Part shown: piece after piece, positions 17,377 to 25,566 of the stretch
How positions within the stretch are numbered: the stretch's first letter is position 1
How the letters are laid out: each line of letters opens with the position of its first letter
DNA from: Methylomagnum ishizawai
GTDB taxonomy: Bacteria; Pseudomonadota; Gammaproteobacteria; Methylococcales; Methylococcaceae
Direction: 5' to 3'
Length of the DNA stretch: 64,000 nt
Assembly (NCBI RefSeq): GCF_900155475.1
Contig: NZ_FXAM01000001.1
Span: forward strand, 3,792,881-3,856,880
The notes under the pieces: model-generated
The model's database searches: none
The model's input: only the letters and a program-made list of their open reading frames with translations
Told to the model about the DNA's origin: nothing
Program-made: the position numbers and the translations under genes

Positions 17377-17620
17377 GAAATCCACGACGCCCGGCCCGGA
17401 AGCGGGCGGAATCGTCCATATCGACCACGGCCAGCCCTGGACAGCATCGATGATCGTCGCGGCGGGGTCCGGGCGGCGGCACGGCAAGGCGCTTCGCCCT
17501 TTGGATGATTTGGCGAAGAAAGGCCCCCCCAATCCCCCCGGTACCGGGGGGATTGGATACCGGGACGGGCGGGCTTCCCCCATCGCGATGCCGCGCATCG
17601 GCGGCGGGGGTGCCCCATGA
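17369..17620 (+). CDS. Small hypothetical protein (MARK type)
   Basis: An 83-residue protein whose first 35 residues (MARKSTTPGPEAG, HIDHGQPWTASMIVAAG) are shared with the frame at 14726. The C-terminal half is Gly/Pro-rich and contains the region of a 28-bp perfect palindrome (17529-17556), encoding NPPGTGG. It overlaps the primase-helicase start by 4 bases (ATGA at 17617-17620) and so is probably translated with it. Function is unknown. Confidence 0.55.
   Translation: MARKSTTPGPEAGGIVHIDHGQPWTASMIVAAGSGRRHGKALRPLDDLAKKGPPNPPGTGGIGYRDGRASPIAMPRIGGGGAP
17529..17556. repeat. 28-bp perfect palindrome
   Basis: A perfect inverted repeat centred on GGTACC, with C6/G6 arms and CCAATC/GATTGG ends. 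It lies 61 bases before the primase-helicase start and inside the small gene at 17369. There is no T-tract, so it is not a standard terminator; a protein-binding or origin site is possible. Confidence 0.8.
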
Positions 17621-20514
17621 AGCGGCGAATCCCCCCGACAGAAAGCAACATCCGGTCGGCGCTTTCCCATGTTTCGCCAAGCTGCGACCGCGATACCTGG
17701 GTGCGCGTGCTGGCCGCGATCAAGGACGCCCTGGGCGAGGATGGCCGGGCCATCGCCGACGAATGGAGCCAACAGGGCGACAGCTACGGCAAGACGGATT
17801 TCCGGGACGCTTGGAAAAGCGTCAAGCCCGGCGGGAAAGTCGCTGTCGGAACCCTTTGGAGATTGGCCCTCGACAACGGATGGCGACCGGACGGCGGAGA
17901 GCGCCAGGAAACCGAAGCGGAACGCCTGGAGCGCGAACGGAAACAGCGGGCGCGGGCCGGACAGGCGGCGGAACAACAGGCGGAGGCCGCGAGAAAAGCC
18001 GCGGCCAAAGCCTCCGCCTTGTGGAAGGCATCGGCCCCAGCGGCATTCGACCACCCCTACCTCGAACGCAAGCGCGTCCACCCGGTGCCCACCGTACGGG
18101 AAACCACGGCGGAACAGGCCGCTTCGATCCTGGGCTACCCGCCCCGGAGCGACGGGGAACCACTGGCCGGGCGCGTGCTGGTGGTGCCGGTCAAGATCGA
18201 CGGCAAGCCCACCACGGCGGAACTCATCGACGAGGCGGGCCGGAAGACCGCCATCGCGGGCGGGTCGAAGTCGGGCGGCTTTTGGGCCGCCCAATCCGCG
18301 CCCAAGGGCGATGGCGACGGGTTGGCCCTGGCCCTGGGGGAAGGCGTGGCCACCGTCCTATCGTGCCGGGAGGCGATGAAATGGCCGGTGTTCGCCGCAT
18401 TGATGGCGGGCAATTTACCCGCCATCGCCCAGACCCTACACGGGCGCTACCCGAAGGCGCGGCTTGTGGTCTTGGGAGACATCGGCGGCGGGCTGAAATA
18501 TGCCGGGCAGGCGGCGCGGGCCGTGGGCGGCATCTTGGCCGTACCCGTGTTCACGCCCGAGCAAATCCAGGCATTCCAGGACCGGCAAGGCAAACCGCCG
18601 ACCGATTGGAACGATCTGCACCACTTGGCCGGGCTGGACGCGGTGCGGGACCAACTCGGGAAGCTGCTGGCCGCTGGACCTGGGCCAGGAGCATCGACAG
18701 CGGTGGCGGGGGCCAAGCCGAACACCGTCGTTCCCTTCCCTGGCACTCCCAAGCAACCCCCCAAGGGCAAACCGCCCACCCCGCCGGGCGGTGGCGACGA
18801 TGAAGACGAACCGGCCCGGCCCTCCTACGTGGTCCGCGAGGATTGGGGCCGCTACGGCCCGCCGGGTGTCTGGTATCACGGCTATCGGAATGCCCGCAAG
18901 GGCGAACCCGAACCACTCAACCTGTGGCTGTGTTCGCCCCTGCGGGTCGAGGCCGTGACCTGCACCGACGATGGCCGCTATTTCGGGCGCTTCCTGCGGT
19001 TCCGGGACACGTTCGGGCGCTGGCGGGAATGGGCCATGCCCATGGAGATGCTGCGCGGCTCCTGCGAGGAACTACGGGGCGAACTGCTGGCCGCTGGCGT
19101 CATGATCGACTACAACGAACGGGCGCGGCTGGCCGACTACCTGCAATGGCGCGTGCCCAAGCGCCGCATCACGGCGGCGATCCGCACCGGATGGACCCGC
19201 GACGGGCGGGCCTTCGTCCTGCCGGAGGAAGTCATCGGCTCGGAGGATGTCTTTTTCCAGGCCGAGCAGATGCACCAGGACGGCACGGCGGAACGGGGCG
19301 GCGACTTCGAGACCTGGAAAACCGAAGTCGCGGCGCGGTGCGTCGGGAATCCGGTCCTGGGGCTGTCCCTCTGCGTGGCCCTGGCCGGGCCGTTGCTCGC
19401 CAAGGTCCACCGCGATTCCGGCGGGGTCCACTGGGTGGGCGATTCCAGCACCGGCAAGACCACGGCCCTGAACGTGGGCTGTTCCGTGTGGGGCGGCGAC
19501 ACCTTCCGCCGGACCTGGCGGGCCACCTCGAACGGCCTGGAAAGCGCGGCGGCGGCGCTCAACGACACCTGCCTGTGCCTGGACGAAATCAACGAGGCCG
19601 ACCCCCGCGAGATCGGCAGCATCATCTATGCGCTGGGCAACGGCACCGGCAAGAGCCGGGCGAGCCGGACGGGCGCGGCCCGGCATGTGTTCCGCTGGCG
19701 TCTGACCCTGCTATCGACCGGGGAACGCACCCTGGCGGCGCAGATGGCGGAAGGCGGCAAGCAGCCCAAGGCCGGGCAGTTGGTCCGCCTGCTGAACCTG
19801 CCAGCGGGCCGGAAGCACGGGGCGTTCGACGAATTGCACGGGTTCGCCGATGGCCGGGCGCTGGCCGACCACATCAAGACCCAATCCGGGCGGCACCATG
19901 GCCATGCGGGACCGGCCTTCATCGCGGCCATGCTCAAGGACGGGCGCGACTTCGGCGCGGCCCTGGCCGTGGTGGAAGCGCTGGAACATTTCCAGGCCGG
20001 GAACAGCCAGGAGGCGCGGGGCGCGTCCCGGTTCGCGCTGTACGGGCTGGCGGGCGAATTGGCCGTCGAATGGGGCATCCTGCCCTGGCCGGTGGGCGAA
20101 GGGCTCAAGGCGGCGGCGGAGGGGTTCCGCCTGTGGAAGGAGGCGCGGGGCGGCGGCTCCACCGAGGACCGCCAGATTCTACAGGCCGTCGCGGACTTCG
20201 TGTCGAAGCACGGGGACGCCCGGTTCAGCGAGAAGTCCGCCGATCCATTGGACCAGAAGCAGCCGGTTGTCATGCAGCGGGCGGGCTGGTGGATCGACTT
20301 GGAAGACGCGGGCCGGGTGTTCTTGTTCACCGCCCAAGGGCTGCACGAGGCCACGCAAGGCCACGATTTCAACCGGGCGCTGGCCGCGCTGGACGCGGCG
20401 GGCTGGATTCAGGGCCGCGACCGCAACAAGGAAGGCAAGCGGTCCAAGAAAACCGCCATCGGCAAACGCAAGCTGTGGCTGTACTGGATTCTGCCCGGAG
20501 ACCTGGACGAATGA
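17617..20514 (+). CDS. DUF927 primase-helicase (PriCT, Toprim-like and ATPase domains)
   Basis: The 965-residue protein combines three parts. The N-terminus (residues about 20-90: RDTWVRVLAAIKDALG, FRDAWKSVKPGG) is a PriCT-type domain. A Toprim-like region lies near residues 230-330 (LALALGEGVATVLSC, ARLVVLGDIGGG). A DUF927 domain with helicase-type ATPase fills the C-terminal half, with Walker A GDSSTGKTTALN at about residue 607 and the acidic Walker B LCLDEINEAD at about 652. Proteins of this architecture replicate or prime phage-satellite and plasmid-like elements. A low-complexity Pro/Gly linker (about 360-400) separates the two enzyme halves. It is followed by two overlapping small genes (ATGA, then GTGA). 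Confidence 0.88.
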   Translation: MKRRIPPTESNIRSALSHVSPSCDRDTWVRVLAAIKDALGEDGRAIADEWSQQGDSYGKTDFRDAWKSVKPGGKVAVGTLWRLALDNGWRPDGGERQETEAERLERERKQRARAGQAAEQQAEAARKAAAKASALWKASAPAAFDHPYLERKRVHPVPTVRETTAEQAASILGYPPRSDGEPLAGRVLVVPVKIDGKPTTAELIDEAGRKTAIAGGSKSGGFWAAQSAPKGDGDGLALALGEGVATVLSCREAMKWPVFAALMAGNLPAIAQTLHGRYPKARLVVLGDIGGGLKYAGQAARAVGGILAVPVFTPEQIQAFQDRQGKPPTDWNDLHHLAGLDAVRDQLGKLLAAGPGPGASTAVAGAKPNTVVPFPGTPKQPPKGKPPTPPGGGDDEDEPARPSYVVREDWGRYGPPGVWYHGYRNARKGEPEPLNLWLCSPLRVEAVTCTDDGRYFGRFLRFRDTFGRWREWAMPMEMLRGSCEELRGELLAAGVMIDYNERARLADYLQWRVPKRRITAAIRTGWTRDGRAFVLPEEVIGSEDVFFQAEQMHQDGTAERGGDFETWKTEVAARCVGNPVLGLSLCVALAGPLLAKVHRDSGGVHWVGDSSTGKTTALNVGCSVWGGDTFRRTWRATSNGLESAAAALNDTCLCLDEINEADPREIGSIIYALGNGTGKSRASRTGAARHVFRWRLTLLSTGERTLAAQMAEGGKQPKAGQLVRLLNLPAGRKHGAFDELHGFADGRALADHIKTQSGRHHGHAGPAFIAAMLKDGRDFGAALAVVEALEHFQAGNSQEARGASRFALYGLAGELAVEWGILPWPVGEGLKAAAEGFRLWKEARGGGSTEDRQILQAVADFVSKHGDARFSEKSADPLDQKQPVVMQRAGWWIDLEDAGRVFLFTAQGLHEATQGHDFNRALAALDAAGWIQGRDRNKEGKRSKKTAIGKRKLWLYWILPGDLDE

Positions 20515-20636
20515 ACGGCCCGACCGTGGTTCCCTGGATGCCCTTGGAGGAATGGCAAGCCCGGAATGCGCGGGCGGGGCGGGTGCGCCAGGGCGGAAAT
20601 TCCGCGCAAAAAAATCCAAGGGGGGCCGACCCGTGA
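20511..20636 (+). CDS. Small hypothetical protein
   Basis: A 41-residue frame that overlaps the primase-helicase stop as ATGA and ends in an overlap with the next GTG start (GTGA). The N-terminus (MNGPTVVPWMPLEEWQARNA) and double coupling suggest that it is translated, but no domain is known. Confidence 0.45.
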   Translation: MNGPTVVPWMPLEEWQARNARAGRVRQGGNSAQKNPRGADP

Positions 20637-21220
20637 GCCTGTCCGAAGCGATCCAAGCCCTACGCAAGGCGGTTCCGGTTCCCTGGGTTCCCTCAGCCGA
20701 AAATCGGAGGGAACCGCCGGAAGCCTTGCCAGCCGTGGCGGTTCCCTGGGTTCCCCCGGTTCCCTCGGAAAAAAGCGGAATCCAGCCACGAAACGAAAAC
20801 GCCCAACCGCTGACCGTCGAAGCCCTGGCCGCGCTCGTCGCCAAGGCGGCACGGCATCATGGGCTGGACCCCGCCGACCTGTGGGCCTTCCTGAGCCTGG
20901 ACGACATCGCGGCCCTACAGGCGGGGGCACCGGACCTGCCGGGGGCGCTGTGGGCCTTCGCCGAATCCCGCAGCCTCACGGGCGACCGCACGGGCGGCGG
21001 GCACGATGCTCCCTTTCCTGGGACTGGAACCGTGGAACCCACCGGGGGCTTGCAGCCGGTACGCTGTGGCGACTGCGCGGCTTTCCAGCCCGATACCATC
21101 GGCGACGGCACCGGCATCGGGCGCTGTGGCCGGGGCATCGAACCCGGCGGCGGACCGCTGTTCCCGAGGGTGGAAAGGTATTGCCGGGGGTTCCAGGGGA
21201 ATCCGTGGATGCCGGAATAG
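20633..21220 (+). CDS. Hypothetical protein with an in-frame 111-bp module and a C-terminal Cys-rich domain
   Basis: The frame from GTG 20633 gives 195 residues. Residues 15-51 are the in-frame product of a 111-bp module (VPVPWVPSAENRREPPEAL to SEKSGIQ). Residues about 60-110 (LTVEALAALVAKAARHHG, LWAFLSLDDIAAL) are helical. The C-terminal part has a Cys pattern, CGDCAAFQ, GRCGRG and RYCRGF, that may bind zinc. The GTG start overlaps the stop of the preceding gene. The module separates two parts that would otherwise make a compact small protein. Function is unknown. Confidence 0.6.
   Translation: MSLSEAIQALRKAVPVPWVPSAENRREPPEALPAVAVPWVPPVPSEKSGIQPRNENAQPLTVEALAALVAKAARHHGLDPADLWAFLSLDDIAALQAGAPDLPGALWAFAESRSLTGDRTGGGHDAPFPGTGTVEPTGGLQPVRCGDCAAFQPDTIGDGTGIGRCGRGIEPGGGPLFPRVERYCRGFQGNPWMPE
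20675..20785 (+). repeat. 111-bp GGTTCCCT module, copy C (in frame in the 20633 gene)
   Basis: Copy C starts on a codon boundary of the 20633 gene and adds 37 codons with no frame change. It has the same length and landmarks as A, B, D and E, but is the most diverged copy (ALPAVAVPW instead of AAPIKAVPW). Confidence 0.85.
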
Positions 21221-21326
21221 GTGGAGGTTATCGCGGAGTTCGTTCCCGGTTTGCAAACCAGGCTTGGCCGGGCTTAAACGGTGGGCAAAATCCGGCCAGA
21301 ATCAAGGCTTCACCATGCATAAGTTT

Positions 21327-21393
21327 TTGATATAAAAAGGATTTATGGTAAAATGAACCTAAGATAGGCGGACTCTAAAACCGCCTTTTTGTT
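21327..21393 (+). promoter_or_regulatory. Promoter followed at once by a terminator-like hairpin
   Basis: TTGATA at 21327-21332 and TAAAAT at 21349-21354 with a 16-bp spacer form a good sigma-70-type promoter. A few bases after the expected start, GGCGG (21367-21371) pairs with CCGCC around a nine-base loop and is followed by TTTTT. The hairpin could act as an attenuator for the downstream gene or end a very short RNA. Confidence 0.5.
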
Positions 21394-21477
21394 TTTTCCG
21401 ATCCCGCCCAGGTGGAAAGCCGGGGCCGAAGCCCGATAGCAGGGCGGAACCGTGGTTTTTTCCTCGCCAAAACTCCG

Positions 21478-21744
21478 ATGATCCCCGACACCGAGGCTCC
21501 AGACATCGAGGCGACGGCCTTCCTCGACCGGGAAGCCGTCGCCGATCTCGTCCAAGTCCTGCGCGATCCCCACCCTTGCGACGGTTGCGCCCACCTGCCC
21601 GACTGTGGGACCGGGAAAGCCTGCCGGGATTTCGCGGTGTTCGTGCTGACGGGCCGGGTGGAGGCCACCGCCAGGACGCCCACCACGGCGCAATACCGGC
21701 GGCTATTCCCCGAATCCCGTCCGAAAGATCGGCCTGAGTCCTAG
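21478..21744 (+). CDS. Hypothetical Cys-rich protein
   Basis: The 88-residue protein (an upstream in-frame ATG at 21412 would add 22 residues) has the pattern CDGCAHLPDCGTGKAC near residues 35-52, which may form a zinc site. Two acidic helices precede it. It is separated from the primase operon and has its own promoter-terminator arrangement upstream. Function is not known; the Cys spacing recalls the C-terminus of the 20633 protein, but I cannot align them convincingly. Confidence 0.5.
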   Translation: MIPDTEAPDIEATAFLDREAVADLVQVLRDPHPCDGCAHLPDCGTGKACRDFAVFVLTGRVEATARTPTTAQYRRLFPESRPKDRPES

Positions 21745-21858
21745 CCAATCTCCTCAGCGCCAAGGAGATTGACAACGAGACCGGCCCGCCCGGCGCTAGC
21801 CATTGGCCTCCTGACCGGCATCGACACCAAGCCCGCCCCGCCGTCCAGGTTCCGCCGC

Positions 21859-21969
21859 GTGGTTCCCTGGGTTCCCTCACTCGAAAATCAGAGGGAACCG
21901 CCGGAAGCCGCGCCAATCAAGGCGGTTCCCTGGGTTCCCCCGGTTCCCTCCGAAAAAAGCGAAATCCAG
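21859..21969 (+). repeat. 111-bp GGTTCCCT module, copy D
   Basis: Nearly identical to copy E (22292-22402). It encodes VPWVPSLENQREPPEAAPIK-type residues in the forward frame. Confidence 0.88.
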
Positions 21970-22291
21970 CCGCGAAGCAAAAACACGCAAGCCGATAGCC
22001 GGGTGGACAGCGTTCGGAGGTGGAAAGTCAAAATGGGGAAGTATCGAATTCTTCCATTCCAGGGAACCAAGGGAACCTTCATCGGCTACTTCCGGCAAGG
22101 CTTACTTCCTGGCACCGCACCAGGGCACCGGCCCACGGTTCACCCGGCCAGAGCTTCATCGGCCAGCACCAGGAGCAAACCCGCCCGCCTTCCACCTCGA
22201 CCCGCGCTTACAACCACGGCGGAACGCCCGGCGCTGGGCCGCTGGTTTCCAGCCCGGCACCAAGCCCGCCCCGTCGTCCAGGTTCCGCTGC

Positions 22292-22402
22292 GTGGTTCCC
22301 TGGGTTCCCTCACTCGAAAATCAGAGGGAACCGCCGGAAGCCGCGCCAATCAAGGCGGTTCCCTGGGTTCCCCCGGTTCCCTCCGAAAAAAGCAGAATCC
22401 AG
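22292..22402 (+). repeat. 111-bp GGTTCCCT module, copy E
   Basis: 433 bp downstream of D, the two copies differing at very few positions. The forward frame after E is open to 22531, ending ILPFQGTKGTFIGYFR. Confidence 0.88.
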
Positions 22403-22732
22403 CCACGAAGCAAAAACACGCAAGCCGATAGCCGGGCGGACAGCGCTCTGGGGCGGAAAGTCAAAATGGGGAAGTATCGAATTCTTCCATTCCAGGGAAC
22501 CAAGGGAACCTTCATCGGCTACTTCCGGTAAGGCTTACTTCCTGGCACCGCACCAGGGCACCGGCCCGCCCTTCGCTTCGATCCGTGCCCGGTCCTGGTC
22601 GATGGCTTCCTGGGACCGTTCCGATCCGTGCGCCGAAATATGCCCCGCGCCCGCGTCCCTCCCGCCGCTTCCGACCTGATTACCACCGGCCCAAGCTTTC
22701 CCGGCCAGCACCGGCACACCGGCCTTGACCGG

Positions 22733-22867
22733 GGGTGTTAGAAATGTTTGGGGCTGTTAGAAAAGGATCGTTTTCCAACAGTCTGAAAATGGCCGTTTTT
22801 CGGTGTTAGAAATCTAGGGTTTTTAATTTATAACGGACAAATTAAACTAACATCGTTTTCTAACACC
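22733..22867. promoter_or_regulatory. Inverted and direct TGTTAGAAA repeats (possible res/operator site)
   Basis: TGTTAGAAA occurs directly at 22736, 22755 and 22804, and in the opposite orientation near 22771 (TTTTCCAACAG) and 22855 (TTTTCTAACACCC). The outermost blocks, GGGTGTTAGAAA (22733-22744) and TTTTCTAACACCC, are mirror partners. This lies immediately before the serine recombinase gene, where resolvases usually have their binding sites. Confidence 0.65.
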
Positions 22868-22882
22868 CTTGAGGCTTCCGAC

Positions 22883-23452
22883 ATGACCACCTTTGCCTAT
22901 GGCCGCGTTTCCACCGCCGAACAGACCACCGAAAACCAGCGCCTGGAACTCGAACAGGCCGGGTACACCGTGGACTATTGGTTTCAGGATGTTGGGGTGT
23001 CGGGGAAATGCCCGGCTTCCGAACGGGCGGGCTTCCAAGAATTGATGGCGAGGATTCGCAAGGGTGAAACCTTGGTGGTGACCAAGTTGGACCGCCTGGG
23101 CAGGGATGCCGTGGACGTGCTGTCCACCGTTCACAGGCTGGCCGGTATGGGCGTCAAGGTGGTGGTCTTGCAGCTTGGCGACACCGACCTTACTTCGCCC
23201 GCCGGAAAGCTCATGCTCACCATGCTGTCGGCTGTGGCCGAAATGGAGCGGGGCTCGCTAATCGAACGCACGCAGGCGGGGCTTGAACGGGCCAAGGCGG
23301 AAGGGAAACGGCTGGGCCGGAAACCCAAGACCACGGAGGAACAGCGGGAACAGATCAAGGCGCGGGCCAGGGCTGGCGAATCCCCTTCCGTGCTGTCGCG
23401 TGAGTTCGGGGTGTCCCGCGCAACCATCATCGGATTGCGCGACGGGGTTTAG
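22883..23452 (+). CDS. Serine recombinase (resolvase/invertase family)
   Basis: The 189-residue protein is of resolvase length. The catalytic Ser is in YGRVSTAEQ (Ser at residue 10) and the active-site arginines are in KLDRLGRD near residue 70. The long E helix (GLERAKAEGKRLGRKPK) is followed by a C-terminal helix-turn-helix (SVLSREFGVSRATIIGL). Such enzymes resolve dimers or invert short segments. No invertible segment or transposon is obvious here; the TGTTAGAAA repeats upstream may be its target. It lies directly before the R-M module and could have helped its acquisition. Confidence 0.9.
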   Translation: MTTFAYGRVSTAEQTTENQRLELEQAGYTVDYWFQDVGVSGKCPASERAGFQELMARIRKGETLVVTKLDRLGRDAVDVLSTVHRLAGMGVKVVVLQLGDTDLTSPAGKLMLTMLSAVAEMERGSLIERTQAGLERAKAEGKRLGRKPKTTEEQREQIKARARAGESPSVLSREFGVSRATIIGLRDGV

Positions 23453-23706
23453 TACCCTACCCGCACCAGAACCCGCCCATTTATCTTTACCTTCTAGGGA
23501 ATAGCCCGACACCGCCAATTTTTCAGAATGGATCGAGGCCAACAACGGCCAATGTTTGTGAAGGAACTCCAATTTTCCGATGGTTATCCGTAGAATTCAC
23601 GTGACGCAAATCGGGCCATCATATAGACGAAAAAGCCGCATTTGCGGACAAGTCCAGGCCGGTAGCCGCTCGGACTCCAAACCCATCGTTTTGAATGACA
23701 CCTAGA

Positions 23707-25272
23707 ATGACCGACCCGAACCTCCACAAAACCCTCTGGGAAACCGCCGACAAGCTGCGCTCCAACATGGACGCCGCCGAGTACAAGCACCTCGTCCTCG
23801 GCCTAATTTTCATCAAGTACGTATCGGACGCCTTCGAGGCGCGGCGGGCGGAACTGGCCCGGCAGTTCGCCGATGTCGAGTCGGACCTGTTCTTCAGCGA
23901 CGACCCGGAGGACCAGGAAACCGCCTTGGAGGACCGGGACTACTACACCTCGGAGAATGTGTTCTGGGTGCCGCCGGAATCGCGCTGGGAGACTCTGCGC
24001 GACCAAGCCAAGCAGGCGAACATAGGCCGCATCGTGGACGACGCCCTGGTCGCCATCGAGGAGGAAAACCCCAGCCTCAAGAACATCCTGGACAAGCGTT
24101 TCGCCCGCGCCCAGTTGGAGCCTTCCCGCCTGGGCGAACTGATCGACCTGATTTCCAAAATCGGCTTCGGGGCCAAGGACAAGGCCAAGGATGTGCTGGG
24201 CGAGGTCTACGAATACTTCCTGGGCCAGTTCGCCAGCGCCGAGGGCAAGAAGGGCGGACAGTTCTACACGCCCGCGTCGGTGGTGAAGACGCTGGTGGAG
24301 GTGCTATCGCCGCACCGGGGCAAGGTTTACGACCCGTGCTGTGGGTCGGGCGGGATGTTCGTGCAGTCCGAGAAGTTCGTGGAGAGCCACGGCGGGCGGT
24401 TCGGCGATATTTCCATCTATGGGCAGGAATCGAACCCGACCACTTGGCGGCTGGTCGCGATGAACCTCGCCATCCGGGGCATGGATTTCAACCTGGGCAA
24501 GGAGCCGAAGGACACCTTCGCGGGCGACCAGCACCCGGACCTGAAGGCCGATTTCATCCTGGCGAATCCGCCGTTCAACGTGTCGGACTGGGGCGGCGAG
24601 AAGTACAGCGAGGACAAGCGCTGGGTCTACGGCACGCCGCCCGCTGGGAACGCCAACTTCGCGTGGTTGCAGCACATCCTGTGGCATTTGAAGCCGGACG
24701 GTCAGGCCGGGGTGGTGCTGGCGAACGGTTCGATGTCGTCCAACCAGAACAGCGAGGGCAGCATCCGCCAAGCGATGGTTGAGGGCGACGTGGTGGAGTG
24801 CATGGTAGCCCTGCCGCCGCAGTTGTTCTTCAACACCCAGATTCCCGCCTGCCTGTGGTTCCTGACCCAGGACAAGAGCGCCCATGGCCGGGATCGGCGC
24901 GGCGAGGTGCTGTTCATCGACGCTCGCAAGTTGGGGCGGATGGCGAACCGGACGCTGCGGGTTTTCGACGGCGCGGACATCGCCCGGATTGCCGGGACCG
25001 TGCATCGCTGGCGGCAGGATGGCGAGGTCGAGGGCGAATATCAGGACGTGCCGGGCTTCTGCCGGGCGGTGAAGCTGGACGAAATCCAGGAGCATGGTTT
25101 CGTGCTGACGCCGGGGCGGTATGTGGGCGCGGAGGAAGTCGAAGACGACGACGAGGCTTTCGCCGAGAAGATGGAGCGGTTGACGGCGAAGCTGGCCGAG
25201 CAGATGGCGAAGGGCGCGGAATTGGACGGGGTGATTCGCGGGAAGCTGGCGGGATTGGGGTATTTTGTGTGA
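23707..25272 (+). CDS. hsdM: Type I restriction-modification DNA methyltransferase, M subunit (system 2)
   Basis: The 521-residue M subunit has an N-terminal HsdM_N domain (residues about 8-160), motif [11 protein letters not shown] at about residue 208 and motif [12 protein letters not shown] at about 288. [10 protein letters not shown] precedes motif I, as is typical. ATG 23707 (MTDPN) is preferred over the in-frame ATG 23695. The C-terminal end [19 protein letters not shown] is repeated, in diverged form, 0.6 kb downstream just before hsdS, which suggests recombination in this tail. It is the first gene of the second type I system and is clearly different from system 1. Confidence 0.95.
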   Translation: MTDPNLHKTLWETADKLRSNMDAAEYKHLVLGLIFIKYVSDAFEARRAELARQFADVESDLFFSDDPEDQETALEDRDYYTSENVFWVPPESRWETLRDQAKQANIGRIVDDALVAIEEENPSLKNILDKRFARAQLEPSRLGELIDLISKIGFGAKDKAKDVLGEVYEYFLGQFASAEGKKGGQFYTPASVVKTLVEVLSPHRGKVYDPCCGSGGMFVQSEKFVESHGGRFGDISIYGQESNPTTWRLVAMNLAIRGMDFNLGKEPKDTFAGDQHPDLKADFILANPPFNVSDWGGEKYSEDKRWVYGTPPAGNANFAWLQHILWHLKPDGQAGVVLANGSMSSNQNSEGSIRQAMVEGDVVECMVALPPQLFFNTQIPACLWFLTQDKSAHGRDRRGEVLFIDARKLGRMANRTLRVFDGADIARIAGTVHRWRQDGEVEGEYQDVPGFCRAVKLDEIQEHGFVLTPGRYVGAEEVEDDDEAFAEKMERLTAKLAEQMAKGAELDGVIRGKLAGLGYFV

Positions 25273-25293
25273 GGCACGAAGGAGGCAAACACC

Positions 25294-25566
25294 ATGTTGC
25301 AGACGATTGAAGTGGAAATCGACGCCAGCGGCCATATCCATCCGTTAGAGCCATTGGCGTTCCCGTTGGCCGGGCGGGCGCTGTTGACGCTGTTGGATAG
25401 GCCGATGGTTGAGACGGCTTTGTTGGCGGAAGCCGCCTTGGCCGAGGATTGGCTGAAACCGGAAGAGGACGAACTAATCGAAGCGGCCTATCGCAAGGCT
25501 AGCGCGGAAGTCGATCCGGTTTGGGAATGTGCTGCTGGGGATGGATTAAGTGATGAAGCGTGGTGA
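25294..25566 (+). CDS. Putative antitoxin of a MazF/PemK pair
   Basis: A 90-residue acidic protein that starts 21 bases after hsdM and overlaps the toxin by 14-17 bases. The N-terminal part (LQTIEVEIDASGHIHPLEP) resembles a short beta-rich DNA-binding arm, and the C-terminal half (EDELIEAAYRKA) is helical and acidic, as expected for toxin binding. The assignment rests on the overlap with a MazF-type gene and not on a clear antitoxin domain. Confidence 0.65.
   Translation: MLQTIEVEIDASGHIHPLEPLAFPLAGRALLTLLDRPMVETALLAEAALAEDWLKPEEDELIEAAYRKASAEVDPVWECAAGDGLSDEAW

Larger units (their letters stand above)
21745..22882. repeat. Repeat region with two about 300-bp direct copies
   Basis: About 1.1 kb without a convincing gene. 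Two direct copies of a unit about 300 bp long (near 21841-22135 and 22273-22565) each contain a 111-bp module followed by a shared segment with CAAAAACACGCAAGCCGATA and GGGAAGTATCGAATTCTTCC. The same unit occurs inverted at about 15044-15324. Frames are open on both strands through most of it, because of high GC, so open frames alone are no evidence of coding. Confidence 0.7.

Noticed and set aside
18843-20510. Alternative long frame within the primase-helicase
   Set aside because: An Arg/Gly-rich shadow of the DUF927 gene; only its last 42 codons, after the primase stop, are kept as a separate small gene.
21841-22565. CRISPR-like array from regularly repeated GGTTCCCT blocks
   Set aside because: The blocks are neither of constant spacing nor separated by unique spacers of equal length, and the 111-bp and longer units are repeated as a whole. 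No cas gene is present.
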